DNA of 64,000 bases from Methanofollis sp. UBA420 (GTDB taxonomy: Archaea; Halobacteriota; Methanomicrobia; Methanomicrobiales; Methanofollaceae). Positions within the stretch are counted from its first letter, which is position 1; each line of letters starts with the position of its first letter. Where the stretch lies: positions 2,808 through 66,807 of the forward strand of contig NZ_DAGX01000002.1 of NCBI RefSeq assembly GCF_002498315.1. Reading direction: 5' to 3'. The notes beneath the pieces are model-generated. The model worked only from the letters and a program-made list of their open reading frames with translations. It was not told the DNA's origin and made no database searches. Shown here one piece after another: positions 43,467 to 52,381 of the stretch. The translations under genes were made by a program, and so were the position numbers.

Positions 43467-44141
43467 ATGGTAAACTTTCATAGTCCTTGCGGCATCAGAT
43501 CTGAAATGCCTTTTTTACGGGATTCTGAAGGCCGGGTCGATTATGACCTCCTGATCGACAGCATCGTCGCGGAGATACCCCACGACCTGGAGGCCCTCGG
43601 CAAGGTCGAACCCCTATGCCCCTACTGCGATGCGTATTTGAAGGAGAAGCCGATGGCAACGAAAAAATGCCCGGCATGCCGCAATATCATCCATGTTCGG
43701 AAACGACCCCTGGACGGGATACGGGTTCTTGTCACCGACGAGGAACTGGAGAGGCTGGAGGTCCAGAAATATATCTCACGGGGAGACTATGCCCGCAGGA
43801 TCGAGGCATTGAAGGAGACAATGCATATTTTCCAGTCCTCAGGGGATCGTATGTGGCGGTGCGACGGCGGCATCTATGGCCTGTTCGTTTCAATCGAAGC
43901 TTTTTGCATGCATGGCAAGGTCGTCACCGCAGGTTCGAAGGAGGAGAGGGAGGCCCTCAGGGTATTGTGCACCCCCGGATGTTCGGGGGAACCGGTGCAG
44001 GTCGATAGCACTCTTTTTGATGATTCCTACGCCGCCCAGCGCTATGAGAGAGCACTTGAAGTCCTCCAGCTTCTCCCGAAGAGCAGGGAAAAGAGTGAGT
44101 ATGCCAGAGACCTGAGAAGAATCGTCGGATATGACGACTAA
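43467..44141 (+). CDS. Zinc-ribbon protein of unknown function
   Basis: About 224 residues. The N-terminal third holds a zinc ribbon, CPYCDAYLKEKPMATKKCPACRN, with the two CxxC knuckles. A basic helix-rich part follows (GDYARRIEALKETMHIF) and a C-terminal half with a further Cys pair. No family was recognised. ATG 43467 is favoured because AGGTG lies 6 nt before it; ATG 43449 and 43506 are alternatives. The inverted repeat ATGCCGCA/TGCGGCAT (43449-43456, 43488-43495) would put this start in a hairpin loop. Confidence 0.65.
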   Translation: MVNFHSPCGIRSEMPFLRDSEGRVDYDLLIDSIVAEIPHDLEALGKVEPLCPYCDAYLKEKPMATKKCPACRNIIHVRKRPLDGIRVLVTDEELERLEVQKYISRGDYARRIEALKETMHIFQSSGDRMWRCDGGIYGLFVSIEAFCMHGKVVTAGSKEEREALRVLCTPGCSGEPVQVDSTLFDDSYAAQRYERALEVLQLLPKSREKSEYARDLRRIVGYDD

Positions 44142-44354
44142 GGGGGATATATATCGCCGCTCCTGTTCTCTCCCCCTGCCAGGACGTGACGGCTCACAGG
44201 AAGAGAGGGGGAACGGCATGTCTATATTATGATGCGTATATCTCTCCCTTGATACTCCGGCCAGCAAATATAGGGGGAGGTGCTTGAAGCAAATGGCACG
44301 GGTGGCCGATGAAATCATGAGCATAAGAGGCCGGTATCGCGCGAGGTGAGGAGA

Positions 44355-45806
44355 ATGATAGACATCTTTTATGATCTCTTCTTTGTCCCTGTCCTCTTTC
44401 TGAATGTGCTCTTTGCGGTGACAATCGTTTTTTTCGAGCGCAAAAACCCCTCGACCACGCTTGCATGGCTTAGCATCCTCTTTTTCCTCCCTCTTCTTGG
44501 CTTTGTCCTCTACCTCTTCCTCGGTCACAACTATCACCGGGAACACCTCTTCAAGGTGAAGGCCGAGGACGACGCCCGTGTCCAGGGCCTGATCGCCGCG
44601 CAGATGAAGAGCCTTGCCGAAGGGGAGATCGCCTTCAGGGATCCCCGTCTGGGGGCCTACCTGGGCATGGTCCTGATGCTGATGAGGAACAACTGGGCCT
44701 TTCTCACGGCCAACAACAGGGTGACCGTCTACACGGACGGGGAGGAGAAATTTGCCGCCCTCCTCGACGTCATCGCCGGGGCGCGGGACTTCGTCCATCT
44801 CGAGTACTACATCATCAGGGACGACGCCCTCGGGCGCCGGGTCGTCGGCGCCCTCACGGAGAAGGCGCGGCAGGGCGTCGAGGTCCGCCTCCTCGTCGAC
44901 GGTCTGGGGTGCGCGCGGCTGCCCCGCGACTTCTTCGACGCCTTTGTCGGTGCCGGCGGCCGTCTCGCCCGTTTCTTCCCCTCGGTCGTCCCGTACCTGA
45001 ACCCCCGGATGAACTACCGCAACCACAGGAAGATCGCGGTCATCGACGGCAGGGTGGGCTTTGTCGGCGGCTTCAATATCGGGGACGAGTACCTGGGGAA
45101 GGACTCACGTTTCGGTTACTGGCGCGACACCGCCCTGAAGATCGAGGGCTATGCCGTCGCAGGCCTCCAGGGGAGGTTCTTCCTTGACTGGAACTTTGCT
45201 TCCGGCCCAGAACTCTCCTATTCACCCCGCTATTTCCCGGAGATGGTCCCTGTCGGGGAGACCAGCATCCAGATCGTCTCCAGCGGCCCGGACGCACGGT
45301 GGAACCAGGTGAAGGAGGCCTATCTCAAACTGATCAACTCGGCACAGAGGTCGGTCTATCTCCAGACCCCGTACTTCGTGCCCGACGGGAGCGTCGCCGA
45401 TGCCCTGCGGATCGCCGCCCTCTCCGGCGTGGACGTGCGGGTCATGATCCCCTGCAAACCCGATCATCCCTTCGTCTACTGGGCGAGTTATTCGTTTATC
45501 GGGGAACTGCTGGAGGCCGGAGTGCGGGCGTACACCTATGATCGCGGCTTCATCCACGCGAAGACGATCGTTGTCGACGGCATCACGGCCTCGGTGGGTA
45601 GCGCGAACTGGGACGAACGGAGTTTCCGGCTGAACTTCGAGACGAACGCCTTTGTCTACGACCCCGCGGTGGCCGGGCGCCTCCACGAGATCTTTCTTGC
45701 GGACATCCGGGACTGCAGCGAACTCACCCCTGCCGTCTATGCAGCCCGCGGGCGGGTCATCAAGGTGAAGGAGTCGGTATCCCGCCTCTTCTCGCCTCTC
45801 CTGTGA
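44355..45806 (+). CDS. Cardiolipin synthase-like phospholipase D protein
   Basis: 483 residues. Two N-terminal membrane helices (about 5-60) precede two PLD catalytic domains with HKD motifs HRKIAVIDGRVGFVGGFN (about 221) and HAKTIVVDGITASVGSANWDER (about 398). The LEYYIIRDDALG and YLQTPYFVPD blocks are typical of bacterial Cls. In archaea it would join glycerol phospholipids. ATG 44355 is preferred to GTG 44346 because GGTGAGGAG lies just upstream. The convergent PHP gene ends 4 bp after it. Confidence 0.9.
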   Translation: MIDIFYDLFFVPVLFLNVLFAVTIVFFERKNPSTTLAWLSILFFLPLLGFVLYLFLGHNYHREHLFKVKAEDDARVQGLIAAQMKSLAEGEIAFRDPRLGAYLGMVLMLMRNNWAFLTANNRVTVYTDGEEKFAALLDVIAGARDFVHLEYYIIRDDALGRRVVGALTEKARQGVEVRLLVDGLGCARLPRDFFDAFVGAGGRLARFFPSVVPYLNPRMNYRNHRKIAVIDGRVGFVGGFNIGDEYLGKDSRFGYWRDTALKIEGYAVAGLQGRFFLDWNFASGPELSYSPRYFPEMVPVGETSIQIVSSGPDARWNQVKEAYLKLINSAQRSVYLQTPYFVPDGSVADALRIAALSGVDVRVMIPCKPDHPFVYWASYSFIGELLEAGVRAYTYDRGFIHAKTIVVDGITASVGSANWDERSFRLNFETNAFVYDPAVAGRLHEIFLADIRDCSELTPAVYAARGRVIKVKESVSRLFSPLL

Positions 45807-45810
45807 TTTC

Positions 45811-46662
45811 CTATTCACGCCGGCGCGTAAAATAGCGCTTCAACCTCGGCATGTTCTGCTCGTAGTGGACCTGCAGGGAGGGGACCGTGTACGGCAGGAA
45901 CCCTCCGAGGATCGCCCCGCCGGTGAGGACCTTCCCGAACGCGCTCGTCTCCTCGCCGACGACATGACTCCTGTTCCGCCTGATCTCCTCGATGAACTCT
46001 TCGGCCGTGTCGGCCTGGCAGCAGGTGACCACCCCGCCGAGGTGGCCGAGGAGGTGGGAGTCGGTACCGCCGGTCATGCCCTGGCCTGTGCGGACCGCCT
46101 CGTCGGCCGCCCGCGTGTTGAGGCCCCTCCCCATGCCCCCGCAGATCACCTCGAAGGCGTCGACCCTCCCTGCCACCGCAGGGTCGATGGCGTGCTTTGC
46201 CGTGCACTTCAGGAGGCCCTTGTCGAGGAAGAAATAGCCGAAGGGATGTGCCGCCGTGATGAGGCAGTCATAGCCCTTCCCTCTCTCCACCAATTCCTCC
46301 GCGGTCAGGCGGACCGCGAGGTACGGACTCTTCCCCTTCCTCTCCCTGATCTCGCGGGCATAGAAATCCTGCAGGCCGGAGAGCGTCGGGAAGTAGAGGA
46401 GGATGTGCGGCCCGTCCGCGGTGCTGACTTCCATGCCGGGTACGACGAGGGCCTCTGGCCTCCGCTCCACCGCCTCCGCCACGCCGCGGACCTCGTTGTG
46501 GTCGGTGATGGCGAGGCCGATGCCGAGGCTTTCCGCCCGTGCGAGGAGGGCCCGCACCGGCGTCGGCGCGTCCGAGTACGAGGAGTGGACATGGAGATCC
46601 GCGGGGGTGTAGCCCCTCTCCCTGATCGCGGCAGGGTCGGGACGTTCAAAGCGTATTGTCAT
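45811..46662 (-). CDS. PHP-domain metal-dependent phosphoesterase
   Basis: 283 residues. The PHP signature is PADLHVHSSYSDAPTPVRALL near residue 20, followed by ITDHNEVRG, PGMEVST, and the later ITAAHPFGYF and GGTDSHLLG, giving the His/Asp metal ligands. It may hydrolyse a phosphoester or nucleotide; specificity unknown. It overlaps the Cd/Zn ATPase gene by 17 nt on the same strand, so it is part of that operon. Confidence 0.9.
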   Translation of the reverse strand: MTIRFERPDPAAIRERGYTPADLHVHSSYSDAPTPVRALLARAESLGIGLAITDHNEVRGVAEAVERRPEALVVPGMEVSTADGPHILLYFPTLSGLQDFYAREIRERKGKSPYLAVRLTAEELVERGKGYDCLITAAHPFGYFFLDKGLLKCTAKHAIDPAVAGRVDAFEVICGGMGRGLNTRAADEAVRTGQGMTGGTDSHLLGHLGGVVTCCQADTAEEFIEEIRRNRSHVVGEETSAFGKVLTGGAILGGFLPYTVPSLQVHYEQNMPRLKRYFTRRRE

Positions 46663-48646
46663 GGTGAACGGCTAACGGTTTTGTCTGATTTTCGGCGGTC
46701 TCTGCGGGTGTCGGGTGGAACCTCTTCCTCCCCCAGGGGATCCTGAGGGCATTGGCGATGACCGCGAAGGAGAGGCCCATGTCCCCGATCGCCACCGCCA
46801 TCCAGAGGGTGACGAGGCCGGGGACGGCGAGGACGGCGATCCCGGTCTTCACGGCGATGGAGACGGCCACGTTCTGGCGGACCACCCTCATGGTCTTCCT
46901 GCTCAGGTTGATGAGGGTCTCGATGCCGGCGACGCGGTCGTGCATCAGGACGACGTCCGCGGTCTCGATGGCGATGTCCGATCCGATCGCCCCCATGGCG
47001 ATGCCGACGCCGGCGCGGGCCAGGGCGGGAGCGTCGTTGACGCCGTCGCCGACCATGACCACCTCACCGAAGCGGCCGGTCAGGTCTTCGACGGCCTGCA
47101 CCTTCTCAGCAGGCAGGAGTCCGGCCCTGTACTCGTCGATACCGAGGCGGCCCGCGACCGCCGCCGCGACCCTCTCGTTGTCCCCGGTGAGCATCACCGT
47201 CCTGATGCCGCGGGCCCGGAGACCAGCGACCGTGGCGGCGGCGTCCTCCCTGATGGTGTCCATCAGCCCGATCAGGCCGATCACCCTGCCGCCGTCGCTG
47301 ACGAGTACGACGGTCTGGCCCGCGGCCTCAAGCCGTCCTTTCTCCTCCTCCCACGCGCTCTCCACGTCGGGGAAGAGGCGGCCGTTCCCGAGGGCACAGG
47401 CCCGGCCGCCGAGGGTGCCGCGCACGCCCGAGCCCGGGACCGCAGAAAAACCCTCGACAGGCCCGGCCTCGACCCCGGCCTCCCGCGCCTTCGCCATCAC
47501 CGCGGCGGCGATGGGGTGGCCTGACCCGGTCTCCAGGCTGGCGGCGATCTGGAGGATTTCCCTCTCGCCTGCGTTGCCGGACCCCTTCACCTCTGTCACC
47601 TGCAGGCGCCCGGTGGTCAGGGTTCCGGTCTTGTCGAAGACGACGACCCGCGCCCGGCCCACGGTCTCCAGGTAGTCGCTCCCCTTGATCAGGATCCCCT
47701 GCCTGGCTGCGGCCGTGATCCCTGAGACCATCGAGACAGGTGTCGAGAGGGCGAGGGCGCAGGGGCAGGCGATGACAAGCAGGGAGAGGGCGCGGTAGAC
47801 CGAGTCGGCAAAGGGGACTCCGAAGACGAGGGGCAGGAGAGCGGTGACCGCGAGGGCTCCGGCGATGACCACCGGGGTGTAGACCCGTGCGAACGTCTCG
47901 ATGAACCTCTCCGTCCTCGACCGCCGCTGCTGCGCCTCCTCTACATAGGCGGCGACGCGTGCGAGGGTGCTCTCTGTGTCCGGCCTCGTCACCTCCACCT
48001 CAAGAGAACCCTCCAGGTTCTGTGTCCCGGCGAAGACTTCGTCGCCGATCTCTTTTGCGGCGGGGACACTCTCGCCTGTCAGGGCCGCCTGGTCCACGGC
48101 CGAGGCCCCGGACACCACGACGCCGTCGAGGGGGATCTGGTCGCCCTGCCTGACCAGCACGTGCTCGCCGACCCCGACCTCATGGACCTCCACCGTCGTC
48201 CATCTCCCGTCCCGGTGCACCAGCGCGTTCACCGGCGCAAGGGAGAAGAGGTCCGCGACCGACCGGCGCGCCCTCTCCGTTGCACGGGCTTCGAGGAGTT
48301 CTGCGGCAGCAAAGAGGACGAGGACGGTCGCACCTTCAGCCGGGTGGCCGATCAGGAAGGCCCCTGCGGCCGCGATGCCGATGAGAACCTCCATCGTGAA
48401 CCTGAGCCTGAGGAGCGAGCGGAGAGCGCTTTTCAGGAGGTCATACCCCACGACGAGCGCCGAGAGGACGAAGAGCAGGAGAGCCCCCTCCCCGTATGGT
48501 GTCGCACTGTCGACGACCAGACCTGCGGCCAGGAGGACGGCCGCTCCGGCGATGAGCGCAACCTCGTGTCGCCCGTGGCCCTCTTCCTCTTCGTGGTGTG
48601 GGCCGCAGGCCGCACAGCTGCAGCCGCCGCCTTCACTCCCGTGCAT
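46646..48646 (-). CDS. P1B-type Zn/Cd/Pb-translocating ATPase (CadA/ZntA-like)
   Basis: 666 residues. The transmembrane metal motif is ACPCALA (CPC at about 294-296), phosphorylation motif DKTGTLTTG (about 338-346), TGES near 190 and the GDGVNDAPAL hinge near the C-terminus, with the last helices typical of P1B-2. The usual N-terminal HMA domain is missing; instead the N-terminus is a short Cys/His/Glu-rich tail, CSCAACGPHHEEEEGHGRHE, likely the metal-binding element. It exports Zn, Cd or Pb. It is coupled by 14 nt to the upstream ArsR repressor gene and by 17 nt to the PHP gene. Confidence 0.94.
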   Translation of the reverse strand: MHGSEGGGCSCAACGPHHEEEEGHGRHEVALIAGAAVLLAAGLVVDSATPYGEGALLLFVLSALVVGYDLLKSALRSLLRLRFTMEVLIGIAAAGAFLIGHPAEGATVLVLFAAAELLEARATERARRSVADLFSLAPVNALVHRDGRWTTVEVHEVGVGEHVLVRQGDQIPLDGVVVSGASAVDQAALTGESVPAAKEIGDEVFAGTQNLEGSLEVEVTRPDTESTLARVAAYVEEAQQRRSRTERFIETFARVYTPVVIAGALAVTALLPLVFGVPFADSVYRALSLLVIACPCALALSTPVSMVSGITAAARQGILIKGSDYLETVGRARVVVFDKTGTLTTGRLQVTEVKGSGNAGEREILQIAASLETGSGHPIAAAVMAKAREAGVEAGPVEGFSAVPGSGVRGTLGGRACALGNGRLFPDVESAWEEEKGRLEAAGQTVVLVSDGGRVIGLIGLMDTIREDAAATVAGLRARGIRTVMLTGDNERVAAAVAGRLGIDEYRAGLLPAEKVQAVEDLTGRFGEVVMVGDGVNDAPALARAGVGIAMGAIGSDIAIETADVVLMHDRVAGIETLINLSRKTMRVVRQNVAVSIAVKTGIAVLAVPGLVTLWMAVAIGDMGLSFAVIANALRIPWGRKRFHPTPAETAENQTKPLAVHHDNTL

Positions 48647-48983
48647 GTGCGGCCCCCGCCCTGAGCAGGTCGGTCACGTGGTCGTCGGCGAGGGCATAAT
48701 ACGCCACCTTTCCCTCCTTCCTGAAAGTCACCAGGTTTGCCCCTCGCAGCAGACGGAGCTGGTGGGAGATCGCCGACTGGCTCATTCCGAGCAGAACCGA
48801 GAGGTCGCAGACGCAGAGTTCCCTGCCGTTCAGGGCGGAGAGGATCCTGACCCGGGTCGGGTCTCCGAAGATCTTGAAGATGCCGGCGACGGCCTGGCTG
48901 GTCTGGTCGTCGATGAGCTGCTCTCTGGCCTCCTCGACGGCATCCTGGTGGATGCACCTGACCGTACAGATATCATCATGCAT
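48633..48983 (-). CDS. ArsR/SmtB family repressor, CadC-like
   Basis: 116 residues, a winged-helix homodimer. The recognition part reads IFGDPTRVRILSALNGRELCVCDLSVLLGMSQSAISHQLRLL. The alpha3N site of CadC-type Cd/Pb sensors appears complete: Cys6 and Cys10 near the N-terminus (CTVRC) and Cys-x-Cys in ELCVCDL. When Cd, Pb or Zn binds, it should leave the operator before this gene (48990-49015) and derepress the ATPase. It starts at ATG 48983 only a few bases from the operator, so its transcript is probably leaderless. Confidence 0.94.
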   Translation of the reverse strand: MHDDICTVRCIHQDAVEEAREQLIDDQTSQAVAGIFKIFGDPTRVRILSALNGRELCVCDLSVLLGMSQSAISHQLRLLRGANLVTFRKEGKVAYYALADDHVTDLLRAGAAHARE

Positions 48984-48989
48984 ACATGA

Positions 48990-49015
48990 TCATATGAATA
49001 TATGTGCATATGAAT
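48990..49015 (-). promoter_or_regulatory. ArsR-type operator/promoter of the Cd/Zn efflux operon
   Basis: ATATGAAT occurs twice in direct order (48992-48999, 49008-49015), 16 bp apart, the first as part of the dyad TCATATGA (48990-48997). On the minus strand CACATATATTC supplies a TATA box about 20-25 bp before the ArsR start. Overlap of operator and TATA is the usual repression design. Confidence 0.5.
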
Positions 49016-49112
49016 GTGTGGTTGTGATCTCTCCCTGGACAGAGGGATAGAGAAAGTTCCAGAAAAGAAGAAACCTGACAGTCAGGGATGTGATATGAGA
49101 AAAAGGGAACTA

Positions 49113-49184
49113 CGCCCCGGCCGGGATTCGAACCCGGGTCGAAAGCTCCGGAGGCTTTCAGGATGTCCACTACCCTACCGGGAC
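49113..49184 (-). tRNA. tRNA-Arg (anticodon CCG)
   Basis: A 72-nt cloverleaf on the minus strand. The acceptor stem is GTCCCGG against CCGGGGC, the T-arm is CCGGGTTCGAATCCCGG, and the anticodon stem GAAAGC/GCTTTC encloses loop CTCCGGA, so anticodon CCG reading Arg CGG. The 3' CCA is not encoded. It lies between the ArsR operon and hypD. Confidence 0.88.
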
Positions 49185-49232
49185 AGGCCTGTATATGTTG
49201 GTCAGACGGGTATAAAAAAGATTGCGCCGCCA

Positions 49233-50261
49233 TCAGAGATGACGGACATGATAGAGGTTCCAGATCTTGCAGGCGCCCTCGTGGCTGACCATGCAGGGAC
49301 CGACCGGCGTCCTCGGGGTGCAGACCTTCCCGAAAAGCTTGCAGTCGGTCGGCTGTGCGATCCCCCGCAGGACCCGGTCGCAGATGCAGCCCGAGACCTT
49401 CTCGACGTGCTTGATCTCGATATCGAATTTTTTTCTGGCATCGTATTGGGAAAATTTGTCTTTCAGGCAGAGCCCTGACTTCGGGATCACCGGGAAACCC
49501 CGCCACTCGACATCGACCGTGTCGAAGACCTCGGAGATGAGCGCCTTCGCCTTCGTGTTCCCCTCCCGGCAGACCGCGCGCGGGTAGGCGTTCTCGACCT
49601 CGTGCCTTCCTTCCTTCACCTGTTTCACGAGCATCAGGAGGCCGAGGAGGATGTCCTCGGGCTCGAAACCGGCGACCACCTGCGGTACCGGGAACTGCTC
49701 GTATTCTTCGTATCCCGCCACCACGCAGACATGGCCGGGGAGCAGGAAGCCGTCAAGGGAGGCCTCGCCCTGTTCGAGGAGCCACTGCATTGCCGGCGGG
49801 ACAAGGCGGTGACAGGAGAGGATGGAAAAGTTCTCGGGCGGGTGGGAGAGGATGGTCGCGGCGACCGTCGGGACCGTCGTCTCGAAGCCGACCGATATGA
49901 AGACGACCTCCTTATCGGTCTTCTCCGCGATCTCGACGGCCTTGTGGATGCCCTGCACCACGCGCACGTCCCCACCGCAGGACTCAAGAGAGCCCTTCGT
50001 GCCCGGGACCCGGAGGAGGTCGCCGTAGGTGGCGACGATACACCCTTTCTCGACAAACTCAAGGGCGGCGTCGATTTCTCCCTGTGGTGTGATACAGACA
50101 GGACACCCCGGCCCCATCACGATGTGCAGGTTTTCAGGAAGAACACTGCGCAAACCTGATCTGGCGATGGCAGCCTCGTGCGTGCCGCAGATGTGCATAA
50201 ACGTATAGTTACGGTCCACGATCTCGTGGAGCGCAGCCTTCAGTTCGTCTCCTGTTGCCAT
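49233..50261 (-). CDS. hypD: HypD hydrogenase maturation protein
   Basis: 342 residues. Signature motifs are FMHICGTHEAA near residue 23, GPGCPVCITPQ near 50, GFETTVPT, LPGHVCVVAGYEEY and the C-terminal 4Fe-4S cysteines (CICDRVLRG, CKLFGKVCTP). With HypC it assembles the Fe(CN)2CO centre of [NiFe] hydrogenases. No other hyp gene is in the window, so the set is dispersed. It starts at ATG 50261, divergent from the mscS gene by 47 bp. Confidence 0.96.
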   Translation of the reverse strand: MATGDELKAALHEIVDRNYTFMHICGTHEAAIARSGLRSVLPENLHIVMGPGCPVCITPQGEIDAALEFVEKGCIVATYGDLLRVPGTKGSLESCGGDVRVVQGIHKAVEIAEKTDKEVVFISVGFETTVPTVAATILSHPPENFSILSCHRLVPPAMQWLLEQGEASLDGFLLPGHVCVVAGYEEYEQFPVPQVVAGFEPEDILLGLLMLVKQVKEGRHEVENAYPRAVCREGNTKAKALISEVFDTVDVEWRGFPVIPKSGLCLKDKFSQYDARKKFDIEIKHVEKVSGCICDRVLRGIAQPTDCKLFGKVCTPRTPVGPCMVSHEGACKIWNLYHVRHL

Positions 50262-50308
50262 GGAATCCTCATAGTTAATACGTGTACCCCCGCATAAGTG
50301 TACTCATT

Positions 50309-51347
50309 ATGGGCGACCCCCTCTACGCTGTTCTTCTCCTCTTTGCGGGGCTCATCGGATCGGTGGTCCTGTACTGGGTCTATCACTGGTTGCTGAAACG
50401 CGCGGAAAAGACAGAGTCAAAGATCGACGATATCCTCGTTGCGGCGACGGGAAAACCCCTCATCATTACCATCCTCGTCGTCACGGTGTACCTCGCCATT
50501 GTCTCGTCGGGCATCATCCCGCCGAAGTACGAGTACATCCTCGACTCGAAGTACCTCAATGCCTTCTACATCATCATCGGGGCATGGGTGGCTTCGAGTT
50601 TCTCGTACAACTTCATCCACCTGTACGGCCGGTGGATGGCGGCCCGGACAGAGAGCGAGGTCGACGACCGGATCATCGACGTCCTTGAGATCGCGGTGAA
50701 GTACGTCATCTGGTTTATCGCCTTCCTGCTCATCCTGAGCACCCTTGACATCGACATCACGCCTCTCCTTGCCGGGGCGGGCATCGCTGGTGTCGCCGTG
50801 GCCCTCGCGGCGCAGGACCTCCTCTCCAACTTCTTCGGCGGGGCGCTGATCGTGATGGACAAGCCCTTCAAGATGGGTGATCGGATCAAGGATCAAGATC
50901 GACGACTACCTCGGGGACGTCATCAGCGTCGGTCCGCGGAGCACCCGCATCCAGACCCTCGACTACCAGCTCCTCACCATCCCGAACTCCAAGATCGCGA
51001 ACTCTGTGATCATCAACTACGCCCTCCCCGAGGTGCGGCTGAAGATCAAGATCCCGGTCTCGGTCGCCTATGGCTCGGACGTCAAAAGAGTGAAGGAGAT
51101 CCTGCTTGAGATCGCCAACGAGGCGGTCGATCGGTCGGCGTGCGTCCTCAACTACCCCCCGCCGAGCGTCTATTTCCTGGAGTTCGCCGACTCGAGCCTC
51201 AACTTCACCCTCGTCGTCTGGGCGAAGGCCTTCAATATGGCCTGGGATGTGCAGGACTTCATCAACACGAGGATAGATGAGCGGTTCAGGGAGGAAGGGA
51301 TCGAGATCCCCTTCCCCCAGATGGACGTGCACATCAGGAAGTCATGA
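50309..51347 (+). pseudogene. MscS-family mechanosensitive channel, frameshifted by a 7-bp tandem duplication
   Basis: Frame 1 runs from ATG 50309 through the membrane helices and the TM3/beta-domain link, LLAGAGIAGVAVALAAQDLLSNFFGGALIVMDKPFKMGDRIK, then fails. GATCAAG is present twice in tandem at 50884-50890 and 50891-50897. Removing one copy restores KMGDRIKIDDYLGDVISVGPRSTRIQTLDYQLLTIPNSKIANSVI and the rest of the channel to the stop at 51347, giving 343 residues, the usual small-MscS length. The C-terminal frame reads as good protein, so the decay is recent or reversible. It may be a phase-variable slip site or a sequencing artefact. The gene overlaps the convergent radical SAM stop by 6 bp. 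Confidence 0.88.
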
Positions 51348-52280
51348 GACGGAAAGAAAAAAAATTCCTCTTTCCGCTCTTTTTGCTTCGATGAGATGGT
51401 TCTCCAGGAGGTACTGGAGGTACTTCCCGACCTCGTTCCTGTGCATGCCGGTGGCACGCGCAAGGTCGTCGAGGGTGCAGGGCCGCCGCCTGACCAGCGC
51501 GAGGATGGTGTCGGCGCTCTCCGGGTGAAAACTGTCGATCTCATGCCGTGATACAAGGCCGCCGACGATATCGACCGGCGCCGCCGTGATCAGGGAAGCG
51601 ATATGGTCGAGAGTCCGGTGGTCGGCAGGCCGCACCCATGCGGCGGCGCCGGGGCGGTCGAGGGTGTTCAACTGGACGCGATCGGGCCTGATCTCCCGCA
51701 CGGCGTCGGCGATCTTCCTGACCTCCGCGTCGTCGTCGTTGACGCCCGGGACGATGAAGACTTCGAGCCAGATCTCTCCGGAAAAACTTTTGCGAAACGC
51801 GATGAGGCCGTCGATCAGGGTTTCTGGTGAAAGACTCCGGTGCGGCCGGCAGATCTTCCTGAAGATCGGGTCGGAAACGGCGTTCAGCGTCGGGACGACG
51901 AGGTCGGCGTCGAGGAGGGCGCGCCGCACCGCCGGGTCGGGGAGGAAACTGCCGTTCGTGAGGACGGCGACGCGATATGCGGGAAACTCGGACTTGACCA
52001 CCTGTATGATCTCGCCGATACCTGTGTGGAGGGTCGGTTCCCCCGACCCGGCAAGGGTGACGTAGTCGAGACGGGGCGAGGTCGAGAGATAGGACCTGAG
52101 TTCTGCGATCACGTCCCCGGTCGGGACGTACTCCTTTCTTTCGGTGGTGAGCGCCGTCGTCGGCCCGCACTCGCAGTAGACGCAGTTGTAAGAACAGGTC
52201 TTCAGGGGCACCAGGTCGATGCCGAGGGATATCCCGAGTCGCCGTGACGGGACCGGGCCGAAGAGATGACGATAGGGCAT
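51342..52280 (-). CDS. Radical SAM protein with C-terminal winged helix (COG0731-like)
   Basis: 312 residues. The cluster motif is CSYNCVYCECG, followed by YVTLAGSGEPTLHTGIGEII (SAM-binding GGE-like strand) and the barrel strands AVLTNGSFL and VFIVPGVNDD. The last 70 residues (about 240-312) form a winged-helix-like tail, PCTLDDLARATGMHRNEVGKYLQYLLENHLIE. Substrate unknown; relatives are annotated as wyosine-synthesis-like or general radical SAM. It stands in its own transcript. Confidence 0.87.
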   Translation of the reverse strand: MPYRHLFGPVPSRRLGISLGIDLVPLKTCSYNCVYCECGPTTALTTERKEYVPTGDVIAELRSYLSTSPRLDYVTLAGSGEPTLHTGIGEIIQVVKSEFPAYRVAVLTNGSFLPDPAVRRALLDADLVVPTLNAVSDPIFRKICRPHRSLSPETLIDGLIAFRKSFSGEIWLEVFIVPGVNDDDAEVRKIADAVREIRPDRVQLNTLDRPGAAAWVRPADHRTLDHIASLITAAPVDIVGGLVSRHEIDSFHPESADTILALVRRRPCTLDDLARATGMHRNEVGKYLQYLLENHLIEAKRAERGIFFLSVS

Positions 52281-52381
52281 TGCAGAATCACCGGGGGAGT
52301 ATGGGCGCGGACGGGCAAGAAACCACCTGTTGCCGCAGGGTGCGGGAAGCGTTTTATGAACCTCAGGACTAATGCTCTCTC

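Noticed and set aside
49014..49478. 154-codon plus-strand frame across tRNA-Arg and the end of hypD
   Set aside because: It runs through a tRNA and opposite a conserved enzyme.
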